DNA of 64,000 nt from Lysobacter enzymogenes (lineage in GTDB: Bacteria > Pseudomonadota > Gammaproteobacteria > Xanthomonadales > Xanthomonadaceae). The position numbers and the translations under genes were made by a program. The stretch lies in contig NZ_CP067396.1 in NCBI RefSeq assembly GCF_023617245.1, positions 1,798,001-1,862,000 on the forward strand, read 5' to 3'. Shown here in pieces: positions 10,955 to 19,549 of the stretch; the stretch's first letter is position 1, and each line of letters starts with the position of its first letter. The notes under the pieces are model-generated. The model made no database searches. It worked only from the letters and a program-made list of their open reading frames with translations, and was not told the DNA's origin.

Positions 10955-11698
10955 ATGTCCCGAACCGTATTGCTCAACAACCTCGAGCACCACGACCTGC
11001 GCGTGATCGTCGCGCGCGGGGCCCGCTACGGCGACGGCGAGATGCTGGCGCCGACCTTCTTCGGCGAGTTCCGCGAGTTGCAGGCGCACTATCCGATCGT
11101 GTTCCAGAAGACCGCCGACGGCGGTTTCCGCTCGGTGGCGCTGCTGGGCCTGCGGCCGGGCGAGAACCTGTTCCTCGAACCCGAACCCGCGCCCGGCGCG
11201 GCGGCGGACGGCGAACGCTGGGACGCGCATTACCTGCCGATGGCGATCGCGCGCCTGCCGTTCCTGATCGGCATCGCCGACGAGGAGCCGATGGTGCACA
11301 TCGACCTCGACCATCCGCGCGTGGTCCGCGGCGGCGACGCGGGCGAGGCCTTGTTCCTGGAGCACGGCGGCACCAGCGCGTTCCTGCAAGGCGTCGCCTC
11401 GCTGCTGCGCGCGCTGCACGACGGCCTGCGCGACGACGCCGGTTTCATCGCCGCATTGCGGCGCCATGAGCTGCTGGAACCGTTCGCGCTCGACATCCGC
11501 CTGGACGAGCGTAGCCAGCATCGCCTCAGCGGATTCCACACCATCGACGAACGCCGGCTCGGCGCGCTCGACGGCGCCGCGCTGCAGGCGTTGTCGCAGG
11601 CCGGCCATCTGCAGGCGGCGTACATGGCGCTGGCCTCGCTGTCGCGCCTGCGCGATCTGATCGAACGTTTGAGCCGCCGCCATGCCGCCGGCCGTTGA
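10955..11698 (+). CDS. SapC family protein
   Basis: Protein of 247 residues with the SapC-family layout: an N-terminal LVIVARG-like strand (here LRVIVARGARYGDG), the block FFGEFRELQAHYPIVFQK, then AHYLPMAIARLPFLIG and MVHIDLDHPRV. It has no signal peptide. SapC was named from Campylobacter surface-layer work, but in xanthomonads and Caulobacter the gene recurs beside TonB receptors and cupin-8 proteins; its biochemical role there is unknown. The chosen ATG has only a weak GGA upstream; an in-frame GTG at 10928 is the alternative. Its 3' end overlaps the next gene by 17 bp, so the two are almost certainly translationally coupled. Confidence 0.85.
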   Translation: MSRTVLLNNLEHHDLRVIVARGARYGDGEMLAPTFFGEFRELQAHYPIVFQKTADGGFRSVALLGLRPGENLFLEPEPAPGAAADGERWDAHYLPMAIARLPFLIGIADEEPMVHIDLDHPRVVRGGDAGEALFLEHGGTSAFLQGVASLLRALHDGLRDDAGFIAALRRHELLEPFALDIRLDERSQHRLSGFHTIDERRLGALDGAALQALSQAGHLQAAYMALASLSRLRDLIERLSRRHAAGR

Positions 11699-12692
11699 CG
11701 CCATCGAGGAACTGCACGGCATCGACGCGGCGGCTCTGCCGCCGGAACTGCTGCAGCCGACCCGGCCGTACGTGCTGCGCGGCCTCGCCGTGCACTGGCC
11801 GCTGACCCAGGCCGGCGCGTCGGCGCAGGCCGGCGCCGCCTATCTCAAGCAATTCGCCAGCGATGCGCCGGTCACCGTCAGCGTGGCGCCGCCGCAGGCC
11901 GACGGCCGGATCGACTATCGGCCGGACTTGCTCGGCTTCGGCTTCGCCCAGCAGAAAGCGCCGCTGGCGGCGGTGCTGGACGCCTTGCTGCACCATGCCG
12001 ACGACCCGGCGCCGCCGACGATCTATGTCGGCTCGACCACGATCGACACCTGGCTGCCCGGCCTGCGCGAGCGCAACGACCTGGGCTTCGGCGCGGTGCA
12101 GCCGCTGGCCAGCATCTGGATCGGCAACCGCACCCGCATCCCCGCGCATCAGGACGTGCCGGACAACATCGCCTGCGTGGTCGCCGGGCGCCGGCGGGTA
12201 ACGCTGTTCCCGCCCGGGCAATTGCGCAATCTCTACATCGGCCCGCTCGACCGCACCCCGGCCGGGCAGGCGGTCAGCCTGGTCGACTTCGCCGCGCCGG
12301 ACTACGACCGCCATCCGGACTTCGCCGAAGCCATGCGCCACGCGCGCGTGGCCGAGCTCGGCCCCGGCGACGCGGTGCTGATCCCGAGCATGTGGTGGCA
12401 TCACATGCAGGCGTTGGACAGCTACAACGTGCTGGTCAACTACTGGTGGCGGCAGTCGCCGCGCTGGATGGACACGCCGATGAACGCGCTGCTGCACGCG
12501 ATCATGAGCGTGCGCGACCTGCCGCCGGCGCAGCGCGAGATCTGGCGCGAAGCGTTCCGCCACTATGTCTTCGACGCCGACGCGCAGACCTCGGCGCATA
12601 TCCCCGAGACCATGCGCGGCGCGCTCGCGCCGCTGGACGAAGCGCGCGCGCGCGAGCTGCGCGCGCGCCTGCTGCAAGGACTGAACCGTTGA
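11682..12692 (+). CDS. Cupin-8/JmjC-like Fe(II)/2-oxoglutarate protein
   Basis: Protein of 336 residues. The N-terminal part (PTRPYVLRGLAVHWPL) and the core fit cupin-like domain 8: the iron-binding pair H156-x-D158 in IPAHQDVPDNIACVV, then GRRRVTLFPPGQLRNLYIGP, and the distal His in PSMWWHHM (H240 or H241). These features predict an Fe(II)/2OG dioxygenase-like hydroxylase acting on a protein or small molecule. In related bacteria the same cupin sits between SapC and a flavin-dependent halogenase-like gene near TonB receptors; here a GH5 gene takes that last place. The substrate is unknown. It overlaps SapC by 17 bp and ends 8 bp before the GH5 start. Confidence 0.82.
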   Translation: MPPAVDAIEELHGIDAAALPPELLQPTRPYVLRGLAVHWPLTQAGASAQAGAAYLKQFASDAPVTVSVAPPQADGRIDYRPDLLGFGFAQQKAPLAAVLDALLHHADDPAPPTIYVGSTTIDTWLPGLRERNDLGFGAVQPLASIWIGNRTRIPAHQDVPDNIACVVAGRRRVTLFPPGQLRNLYIGPLDRTPAGQAVSLVDFAAPDYDRHPDFAEAMRHARVAELGPGDAVLIPSMWWHHMQALDSYNVLVNYWWRQSPRWMDTPMNALLHAIMSVRDLPPAQREIWREAFRHYVFDADAQTSAHIPETMRGALAPLDEARARELRARLLQGLNR

Positions 12693-12700
12693 GGAGCGCC

Positions 12701-14476
12701 ATGGGCGACACGCTCGGATCCATCGCCGGCCGCCGCGGCCGGCGCACGCTCGCGGCCGCGGGCCTGGCCGCGCTGGCGGCCGCGCTGGCGCTGGCGCCGC
12801 GAGCGGGCCATGCCGAAGGCTTCCTGCGCGCCGACGGCCAGCGCATCGTCGACGAACAAGGGCGCACGGTGATCCTGCGCGGCGTCGGCCTCGGCGGCTG
12901 GATGCTGCAGGAGGGCTACATGCTCGGCCTCACCGGCCCGGGCATGCAGCATGCGATCCGCGCGCGCATCGCCGACCTGATCGGCGAGGACGACACCCGC
13001 GCGTTCTACCGCGCGTGGCTGGACAACTACGTCGGCAAGGACGACATCGACGCGCTCGCGGCCTGGGGCTTCAATTCGGTGCGCCTGCCGATGCACTACG
13101 CGCTGTACACCCTGCCGGTGGCGCAGGAGCCGGTGCGCGGCGAGCACACCTGGCTGGAGGACGGTTTCCGCCGCACCGACGATCTCATCGCCTGGGCCAA
13201 GGCCAACGGCATGTACGTGATCCTCGACCTGCACGCGGCGCCGGGCGGGCAGGGCAACGATCTCAACATCTCCGACCGCGACCCGTCGCAGCCTTCGCTG
13301 TGGGACGACGCCGCCAATCGCGACAAGACGGTCGCGCTGTGGCGCAAGTTGGCGCAGCGCTATCGCGACGAGCCCGCGGTCGCCGGCTACGACATCATCA
13401 ACGAGCCCAACTGGGGCTTCGCCGACGCCGCCGACAAGAACGGCTGCAAGGAGACCGGCAACGCGCCGCTGCGCGAACTGCTGGTGCGCACGACCGCGGC
13501 GATCCGCGAAGTCGATCGACGCCATATCGTCTTCATCGAAGGCAATTGCTGGGGCAACAACTACCGCGGCGTGCTCGACGCCGGGCTGTGGGACGACAAC
13601 CTGGCGCTGAGCTTCCACAAGTACTGGAACGGCACCGGCCGCGACAGCATCCGCGAGCATCTGGAACTGCGCGAGCGCTGGAATCTGCCGCTGTGGCTGG
13701 GCGAGACCGGCGAGAACTCCAACGACTGGTTCGCGCGCACGGTCGAAACCCTGGAAGGCGAGGGCATCGGCTGGGCCAACTGGCCGGTGAAGAAGCTGCG
13801 CTACAACAATCCGCTGCAGGTGATCGCCAATCCCGGCTATGCGCGGGTGCTGGCGTACTGGGAAGGCAAAGGCCCGCGACCGACCCGCGAACAGGCGCGC
13901 GCGGCCTTGATGGGCCTGGCCGAACGCGACGTGCGGCTGGAGCACAACGCGCGCCGCCCCGATGTGGTCGACGCCTGGCTGCGCGCGCCGCGCGACGACC
14001 GCAGCCTGCCGTTCAAGCCGCACCGCATCGGCCGCGACGGCGGCGAACTGGCGGCGGTCGATTTCGACCTCGGCCGCAACGGCGTGGCCTATTTCTCGCG
14101 TCATGCGGCCAACGAGAGCGGTAAGCCCAATACCGACTGGAACCCGTCGCAGCGCTATCGCAACGACGGCGTGGCCCTGGCCGGCGACGGCGCGACGCTG
14201 CGGGTGGCGGCGCTGCGGCCGGGCGAATGGCTCAAGTACAGCGTCCAGGCCGATGCGGCCGGAACCTATCAACTCAGCTGGCGCGGCGGCGCCGGCGCGA
14301 TCCGCGTCCGGCTCAACGGCGTGGCGCTGGCGCCGACGGCGGCGGACCGGCCGCAGCCGGCGACGTTGCAGCGCGGGCGCAACACGCTGGTGGTCGAGGC
14401 GGTGTCGGGCGCGCCGGATGTGTCGGCGTTGCGGTTCGCGCCCGTGCCCGCGCCCACCTCGGCGAAGCAGCGCTGA
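12701..14476 (+). CDS. Secreted GH5 family beta-glucanase with C-terminal beta-sandwich
   Basis: Protein of 591 residues. A long twin-arginine-like N-terminus (GRRGRRTLAAAGLAALA) leads to a cleavage region near AGHA. The GH5 catalytic domain spans about residues 45-400: FNSVRLPMHY, general acid/base Glu235 in INEPNWGF and nucleophile Glu335 in WLGETGENS. LRGVGLGGWMLQEGYM is typical of the exo-1,3-glucanase/cellulase subgroup. After about residue 450, GVAYFSRH through PGEWLKYSVQADAAGTYQLSWR resembles a CBM6-like or related beta-sandwich. Expected activity is hydrolysis of beta-1,3 or beta-1,4 glucans outside the cytoplasm, feeding the TonB receptor and glucokinase of the same operon. The start is supported by GGAG 6 nt upstream. 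Exact linkage specificity cannot be read from sequence alone. Confidence 0.87.
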   Translation: MGDTLGSIAGRRGRRTLAAAGLAALAAALALAPRAGHAEGFLRADGQRIVDEQGRTVILRGVGLGGWMLQEGYMLGLTGPGMQHAIRARIADLIGEDDTRAFYRAWLDNYVGKDDIDALAAWGFNSVRLPMHYALYTLPVAQEPVRGEHTWLEDGFRRTDDLIAWAKANGMYVILDLHAAPGGQGNDLNISDRDPSQPSLWDDAANRDKTVALWRKLAQRYRDEPAVAGYDIINEPNWGFADAADKNGCKETGNAPLRELLVRTTAAIREVDRRHIVFIEGNCWGNNYRGVLDAGLWDDNLALSFHKYWNGTGRDSIREHLELRERWNLPLWLGETGENSNDWFARTVETLEGEGIGWANWPVKKLRYNNPLQVIANPGYARVLAYWEGKGPRPTREQARAALMGLAERDVRLEHNARRPDVVDAWLRAPRDDRSLPFKPHRIGRDGGELAAVDFDLGRNGVAYFSRHAANESGKPNTDWNPSQRYRNDGVALAGDGATLRVAALRPGEWLKYSVQADAAGTYQLSWRGGAGAIRVRLNGVALAPTAADRPQPATLQRGRNTLVVEAVSGAPDVSALRFAPVPAPTSAKQR

Positions 14477-15462
14477 TGCGCGTGCTGGTCAGCGACATCG
14501 GCGGCACCAATGCGCGCTTCGCGATGGCCGAGCTGGGCCGCGGCGAACGGCTCCTGCGCGACAGCGTGCGCGAATACCCGGCCGCCGGCTTCGCCAGCGC
14601 CGCCGACGCCGCGCGCCATTTCCTCGACGAACTGGGCGAGCGCGCCGACGCCGCGGTGTTCGCGGTGGCCGGACGGGTGCGTCGCGAGGAAGCGCGCATC
14701 ACCAATCACCCCTGGCAGATCCGCGCGCCGGACATCGGCTCGGCGCTGGGCACGCCGCGGGTCGCGCTGATCAACGATTTCGCCGCGCAGGCCATGGCGA
14801 TCTCGCGCCTGGGCGCGGACGACGTGGTCGCGGTCGGCGCGGCCGGCTGGCCCGGTTTCGACATGGGCGCGGCGCAGACCTATGCGGTGATCGGCCCCGG
14901 CACCGGCCTGGGCGTGGGCGGCCTGCTGGTGCGCAACGGCCGTTGCTTCGCGCTGGAGACCGAAGGCGGCCACGCCGGTTTCGCGCCGTCGCGGCCGCGC
15001 GACATGCGGGTGCTGGAGTGCCTGATGCGGCGCTTCGGCCGGGTCTCGTGCGAGCGTCTGGTGTCCGGGCCGGGACTGGCGAACTTGTACGCGGCGGTGT
15101 GCGAGATCGAAGGCGTCGCCGCGCAGGACTGGTCGCCGGCGCAGATCAACGCCCAGGCCGCCGGCGGCGATCCGCGCTGCGCGCGCGCGGTGGAACTGTT
15201 CTGCGCCGCGTTCGGTTCGATGGCCGGCGATCTGGTGCTGACGCTCGGCGCCTGGGACGGGGTGTTCCTGGCCGGCGGGGTGGTGCCGAAACTGTTGGGC
15301 GCGTTGCAGTCGGACAGTTTCCGCGCCGCGTTCGAGGCCAAGGGCCGGTTCGCCGCGGCGATGGCCGAAGTGCCGGCGCTGGCGGTGGTGCATGCGTGCT
15401 CGGGCTTGCTCGGCGCGGCGGCGCATGCGGCGGAGACGTACGACAGCGCGTTGCCGGTGTGA
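14476..15462 (+). CDS. glk: Glucokinase
   Basis: Protein of 329 residues of the bacterial Glk family (not ROK). It shows the phosphate-binding DIGGTNARF at residues 7-15, the sugar-binding region ALINDFAAQAMAI, GPGTGLGVGGLL, and EGGHAGFAPSRPRD, a Glk hallmark. It phosphorylates glucose to glucose-6-phosphate in the cytoplasm. The ATG overlaps the GH5 stop codon by one base (TGATG), so it is translationally coupled and is the last gene of the glucan operon. The link implies that glucose released from beta-glucan is the end product of the system. Confidence 0.93.
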   Translation: MRVLVSDIGGTNARFAMAELGRGERLLRDSVREYPAAGFASAADAARHFLDELGERADAAVFAVAGRVRREEARITNHPWQIRAPDIGSALGTPRVALINDFAAQAMAISRLGADDVVAVGAAGWPGFDMGAAQTYAVIGPGTGLGVGGLLVRNGRCFALETEGGHAGFAPSRPRDMRVLECLMRRFGRVSCERLVSGPGLANLYAAVCEIEGVAAQDWSPAQINAQAAGGDPRCARAVELFCAAFGSMAGDLVLTLGAWDGVFLAGGVVPKLLGALQSDSFRAAFEAKGRFAAAMAEVPALAVVHACSGLLGAAAHAAETYDSALPV

Positions 15463-15476
15463 CCCGCGCCGCGCAA

Positions 15477-15506
15477 GGAAACCGGCCGTCGCGACGGCCG
15501 GTTTCC
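15477..15506 (+). terminator. Strong hairpin after glk
   Basis: Perfect 14-bp inverted repeat (GGAAACCGGCCGTC and complement) around a 2-nt centre, 14 bp past the glk stop. The right arm ends in TTTCC rather than a long T-run. Probable end of the glucan operon transcript. Confidence 0.7.
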
Positions 15507-15610
15507 CGCGCCGATGCCGGTCGCGGTGCGCCGCTGCGGTCGCCCGCAACGCGCGTGGATCAGCGGTTATCGGCTACCGGCTCGCCCCGGCGAAGACACC
15601 GCCGATGCGA

Positions 15611-15931
15611 TCAACCGCCGGCCGTCACGAAGTGGCAGTACTCGACGACGCTGGCGTTGCCGCCGGACATCCAGCTCTGCAACTGCGCGTCGCAGTACTC
15701 CTGGGTCGAGGCGACGATGTCGGCGTACTTCCAGGTCAGGCGGCGGCCGTCGGGCGCGGTGTGCGGAGACAGGTACTTCACCTTCGCCTGCCAGGTGCCG
15801 AAGGGCTGCGGCGGCTGCGGCTGGGTGCCGATGCCGCCCGGCGGCGCGGCGACGGCGGCGCCGGCCAGGGCCAGGCCGAGCAGGGCGGTGGCGAGGGAAG
15901 CGGGCAACACGGTCGTCAATGACTTCTTCAT
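15611..15931 (-). CDS. Small secreted protein of unknown function
   Basis: Protein of 106 residues, not recognised. A clear signal peptide (MKK, then a Leu/Ala core, cleavage near AAVA-AP at about residue 28) leaves a mature domain of about 78 residues with a Pro/Gln/Gly-rich start (GTQPQPPQPFGTW) and a core containing two cysteines (EYCDAQL and EYCHFV) that could form a disulfide. The start at 15931 has GGAG 6 nt upstream. It lies downstream of nagA on the same strand, but 279 bp of spacing suggest its own promoter. No catalytic motif is visible. Confidence 0.7.
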   Translation of the reverse strand: MKKSLTTVLPASLATALLGLALAGAAVAAPPGGIGTQPQPPQPFGTWQAKVKYLSPHTAPDGRRLTWKYADIVASTQEYCDAQLQSWMSGGNASVVEYCHFVTAGG

Positions 15932-16210
15932 GGATGCTCCTGTGTGCGTGTGGCGATGGTCGGGCAGCGCGGTCGCTGCCGCGGCGGCGCGGCGGCGCGG
16001 ACGCCGTTGCGCGCGCATCCAAGTCGAACGCAATGCGGCGCGGCCTCGGACAGGCGCGGCCGGGGTTTCGGATGGACGCGCGCGCGGGGCGTACGAACGG
16101 AGCCGGCGGCGGCGCTTCCGCGCGGATGTGCGCAGGCCGCAGGCCGCAGGTGCGCGGGCCGGCCGCTGCGCGCGGTTGCGATCAAGCGGGAAGCAGCGCA
16201 GCGGCCCGGC

Positions 16211-17323
16211 TCAGGACAGCGCGATCGCCCGTCCGGCCACATGCACCTCGACCACGCGCAGTTGCGCGTCCAGCACCACCAGGTCGGCGCGCGCGCCCGG
16301 TTCGAGCCGGCCGCGGTCGGGCAGGCCGAGGTACTGCGCCGGGAAGGCGGAGACGCGATCGGAGGCGTCGGCCAGGTCGAGCCCGACTTCGACCAGGTTG
16401 CGCAGGGCCTGATCCATGGTCAGCGCGCTGCCGGCCAGCGAGCCGCTGGCCAGGCGCACGCAGCCGAGGCATTTGTGCACGCGCTGCGAGCCCAGCGCGT
16501 ATTCGCCGTCGGGCATGCCGGTCGCGGCGGTGGCGTCGGTGACCGCGTACAGGCGCGGGATGGCGCGCAGGGCCAAGCGGATCGCGCCGGGATGCACGTG
16601 CTGCAGGTCGGGAATCAGTTCGGCGTATTCGGCGTGGGCGAGCGCGGCTGCGGCGATGCCGGGCGTGTAGTGGTCCACGCCGGTCATGCCGTTGAACAGA
16701 TGGGTGAAGCCGGACGCGCCGGCGCGCAACGCGGCCAGGCCTTCCTCGTAGGTACCGGCGCTGTGGCCGACCTGCACGCGGATGCCGAGCGCGCACAACG
16801 CCGGGATCAGTTCGGTGTGGCGGCCGATCTCCGGCGCCAGGGTCAGCACCCGGATCGGCGCCAGCGCATGCAGGCGCCGCACCGAGTCGAGCGTGGCCTC
16901 GACCGTCAGCGGCGGCTGCGCGCCGAGCCGGTGCGGGCTGATGAAGGGGCCTTCCAGGTGCACGCCGAGGATCTGCGCCGCATCGGGATCCGGCGCGGCC
17001 ATCGTCGCGGCCAACCCCTGCAGGGCGTGGACGATGTCGTCCTCGGCCGCGGTCATGGTGGTGCCGAGCAGGGCGGTGGTGCCGTAGCGGACGTGGGCGC
17101 GGGCGATGGTGCGCGCGACATCAAAGCCTTGCATCAGGTCGACGCCGGCGGCGCCATGCACGTGCAGGTCGATGAAGCCCGGCAGCACGATGCGTTCGTC
17201 GTCGCCGCGGTCGGCGCCGTCGCCGTCTTCGATGCTGCGCACGTGGCTGTCGAAGCCGACGCGCCCGCGGCGCCAGCCGGCCGGGGTCAGGATGCGGCCT
17301 TGCAGGGTACGAAGTTCGGTCAC
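16211..17323 (-). CDS. nagA: N-acetylgalactosamine/glucosamine-6-phosphate deacetylase
   Basis: Protein of 370 residues of the amidohydrolase-fold NagA/AgaA family. It has the metal pair H54-V-H56 in FIDLHVHGAAG, Glu124 in HLEGPFISPHRLGAQ, QVGHSAGTYEEG, FTHLFNGMTG and the catalytic Asp in AVTDATAATGM. It removes acetyl from an N-acetylhexosamine-6-phosphate in the cytoplasm. Because it is the last gene of an agaS-kinase-agaZ-agaR run, GalNAc-6-phosphate (the AgaA role) is the likely substrate. The start is a GTG whose last two bases form part of the agaR stop (GTGA, 4-bp overlap), indicating translational coupling. Confidence 0.92.
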   Translation of the reverse strand: MTELRTLQGRILTPAGWRRGRVGFDSHVRSIEDGDGADRGDDERIVLPGFIDLHVHGAAGVDLMQGFDVARTIARAHVRYGTTALLGTTMTAAEDDIVHALQGLAATMAAPDPDAAQILGVHLEGPFISPHRLGAQPPLTVEATLDSVRRLHALAPIRVLTLAPEIGRHTELIPALCALGIRVQVGHSAGTYEEGLAALRAGASGFTHLFNGMTGVDHYTPGIAAAALAHAEYAELIPDLQHVHPGAIRLALRAIPRLYAVTDATAATGMPDGEYALGSQRVHKCLGCVRLASGSLAGSALTMDQALRNLVEVGLDLADASDRVSAFPAQYLGLPDRGRLEPGARADLVVLDAQLRVVEVHVAGRAIALS

Positions 17324-18102
17324 GGCAGCGGCTCGGCGATGATCACTTCGATGCCCAGCCGCAGCAGCCCCTCGCGGTAGCGCTCGTCGATGCCGGGGTC
17401 GGTGATGATGGCGTGGATCTGGTCGAGGCGGGCGATGCGGTGCAGGCTGACCCGGCCGAATTTGGAGGCGTCGGTCAGCACCACGATCCGTCGTGCGTGT
17501 TCGACCATGCGGTGGTTGAGGCGGGCTTCGGCCTCGTCGTGGGTGGTCAGGCCGAACTGCAGGTCCAGGCCGTCCACGCCGAGGAACAGGGTGTCGAAGC
17601 TGTAGGCGTTGAGGCTGGCCTCGGCCTGGCTGCCCTGCAGCGACAGCGACTGCTTGCGCAGCAGGCCGCCGCTGAGCAGCACGTCGACGCCGGGCGCGTT
17701 GGCCAGTTCCCAGGCGATGTTGAGGCCGTTGGTCATCACCGTGACGTCGCGATGGCCGCGCAGGTGGCGGGCCAGGGTCATGGTGGTGGAGCCCGAGTCG
17801 ATGATGATGTTGTCGCCGGCCTGCACCAGTTGCGCGGCGCGCGCGCCGATGCGCTCCTTCAGCGGCAGGTTCAGCGCATCTTTCTCATGGATATCCTGCT
17901 CCTGCGGCGGCGTGCGCACCAGGGTGGCGCCGCCGTGGGTGCGGGTGGCCAGGCCCTGCGATTCGATGTGGCTGAGGTCGGCGCGGATGGTCACCGCCGA
18001 GACCTCGAAGCGCTCGACCAGTTCGGCGACCTGGACCGAGCCTTGCTCGATCAGGCACTGCAGGATCTGCTGCCGGCGGGAGCGGGTATTGCGCGTGGCC
18101 AT
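17320..18102 (-). CDS. agaR: DeoR-family repressor, AgaR-like
   Basis: Protein of 260 residues. The N-terminal DeoR helix-turn-helix is clear (RRQQILQCLIEQGSVQVAEL, then VSAVTIRADLSHIESQGL and TRTHGGA). The C-terminal DeoRC effector domain has the expected IIIDSGSTTMTLARHL, VMTNGLNIAWEL, LLSGGLLRKQSLSLQGSQAE and FLGVDGLD blocks, which bind a phosphorylated sugar. Family members of this type repress aga genes and are relieved by an amino-sugar phosphate. Candidate binding sites are the CTTTC cluster at 21740-21956. The gene lies inside the operon, so it is probably autoregulated. Confidence 0.9.
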   Translation of the reverse strand: MATRNTRSRRQQILQCLIEQGSVQVAELVERFEVSAVTIRADLSHIESQGLATRTHGGATLVRTPPQEQDIHEKDALNLPLKERIGARAAQLVQAGDNIIIDSGSTTMTLARHLRGHRDVTVMTNGLNIAWELANAPGVDVLLSGGLLRKQSLSLQGSQAEASLNAYSFDTLFLGVDGLDLQFGLTTHDEAEARLNHRMVEHARRIVVLTDASKFGRVSLHRIARLDQIHAIITDPGIDERYREGLLRLGIEVIIAEPLP

Positions 18103-18129
18103 CGTCGGGTCCGCGGGGAAAACAGAAGA

Positions 18130-19464
18130 TTAGCCGTTCGCCGCGGCGGCCGCGCGCCCATCGGCCGCGCGCGGTCCTGCCACGTTCGCCGAGCAGGCGC
18201 GCGCGTACTCGTCCAGGCACAGGCCGATGCGGTGCCGGACCAGGGCCTCGGGCCGGTTGGCCAGCGCGCCGGCGCGCACCGCGCGGTACTGCTCGGGCAG
18301 GTATTGGCTGAGCAGGAACAGCGGCGGCGCGTGCGCGCGCAGGTTGTCGAACAGGCGCTGCACCGCCGCGACCAAGGCCGGCTCGCCCCAGTAGTAGCGG
18401 CAGCGGTCGCTGAGCGCGTAGGCGCGCAGCAGGCGCAGTTCGTCGTCGTCGCCGTGGTAGTGCTGCTGCCAGTGCCGCGGGTGTTCGAGCATGCAGCGCT
18501 CCAGCACCTGCGGCAGGTCCGAGCGTTGCGCCGGCGGCAGCAGTTCGGTCTCGATCGCCGCCAGCGCGAACAGCGCCTCGCGATAGGCGAAGGTCGCCGC
18601 CGGGCCGACCTTGAGGATCGCGAAATGGTCGCGCACCAGCGCGTGCAGGCCGTCCTCGCGCTGGTAATCGGTGGAATGCGCCTCGAACACGATGCGCGGC
18701 TGGCGTTCGAGAAAATCGGCCAGGGCGCGGGCCGCGTCGGGGTCGTAGTCGTGCACGCTGCTGTGGTCGAAGTCCACGCCCGGCTGCACCACCATCGCGA
18801 TCACCCGGTCCCAGGCCGCGGCCAGGTCGGGCGCGGCGAAGGCCTCGCGGTGGATCGCCAGGGTCTGCTCGGCCGCCTGCGGCGTGGTCACCTGCAGGCC
18901 GCCGGCCAGCGAGGCTTCGCCGCCGGGCACCGGCACTTCGGTGCCGATCACGTACACCGGCGGCGGCAGCCCGTGCGCGGCGGCGGTGCGCTCGGCGATG
19001 CGCGCCAGCTCGGCCGAGCGCGCGGCGACGGTCGCGTCGGGCAACGGAGTCGGGTCGTCGGCGCAGGACATGCTGCAGTCGAGGTGGATCTTGTGGAAAC
19101 CGGCGGCGACGTAGGCCTCGATCAGCGTGCGCGCGTTCGCCATCGCTTCCTCGGCCGGACGCTTCTGCCAGGCGTTGGGGCCGAGGTGGTCGCCGCCAAG
19201 CACCACGCGGTTGGACGGGAAGCCTTCCTGGCGCGCCAAGGCGTACACGTAGTCGCGGTACTGCGGCGGGGTCATGCCGGTGTAGCCGCCGAACTGGTCG
19301 ACCTGGTTGGAGGTGGCCTCGATCAACAGCACGGTGCCGTGGCGGCGGGCCACGTCCATCGCCGCGCGCAGCACCAGTTCGTTGCTGCAGCACACGCTAT
19401 ACAGGCCGACGCTGTGGCCCTGGCGATGGATGGCGATCTGCGATTGCACGGGCGACATCGACAT
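18130..19464 (-). CDS. agaZ: AgaZ/GatZ/KbaZ family protein of tagatose-phosphate metabolism
   Basis: Protein of 444 residues of the GatZ/KbaZ/AgaZ family: GLYSVCCSNELVLRAAMDVA, LLIEATSNQVDQFGGYTGM, VVLGGDHLGPNAW, HKIHLDCSMSC, YVIGTEVPVPGGE and HSTDYQ. Known members are non-catalytic partners of tagatose-1,6-bisphosphate aldolase; COG annotation has also called them tagatose-6-phosphate kinases. No aldolase subunit (AgaY/KbaY) is encoded nearby, so either a distant aldolase is used or AgaZ has its own role. The start at 19464 has GGAG 8 nt upstream; a second in-frame ATG follows two codons later. It ends 27 bp before the agaR start. Confidence 0.9.
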   Translation of the reverse strand: MSMSPVQSQIAIHRQGHSVGLYSVCCSNELVLRAAMDVARRHGTVLLIEATSNQVDQFGGYTGMTPPQYRDYVYALARQEGFPSNRVVLGGDHLGPNAWQKRPAEEAMANARTLIEAYVAAGFHKIHLDCSMSCADDPTPLPDATVAARSAELARIAERTAAAHGLPPPVYVIGTEVPVPGGEASLAGGLQVTTPQAAEQTLAIHREAFAAPDLAAAWDRVIAMVVQPGVDFDHSSVHDYDPDAARALADFLERQPRIVFEAHSTDYQREDGLHALVRDHFAILKVGPAATFAYREALFALAAIETELLPPAQRSDLPQVLERCMLEHPRHWQQHYHGDDDELRLLRAYALSDRCRYYWGEPALVAAVQRLFDNLRAHAPPLFLLSQYLPEQYRAVRAGALANRPEALVRHRIGLCLDEYARACSANVAGPRAADGRAAAAANG

Positions 19465-19486
19465 GGCGGACTCCGGTGTTTTGCGA

Positions 19487-19541
19487 AACAGGCTGGACGA
19501 AACAGGCTGGACGAAGCGGGCAGAACGAAGCGGGCAGAACG
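19487..19541. repeat. Two adjacent 14-bp tandem duplications between the kinase and agaZ
   Basis: AACAGGCTGGACGA occurs twice in a row (19487-19514), then AAGCGGGCAGAACG occurs twice (19514-19541). They fill the 85-bp spacer between the ROK kinase stop and the agaZ start, and probably arose by replication slippage. Confidence 0.8.
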
Positions 19542-19549
19542 AAGCGCGT

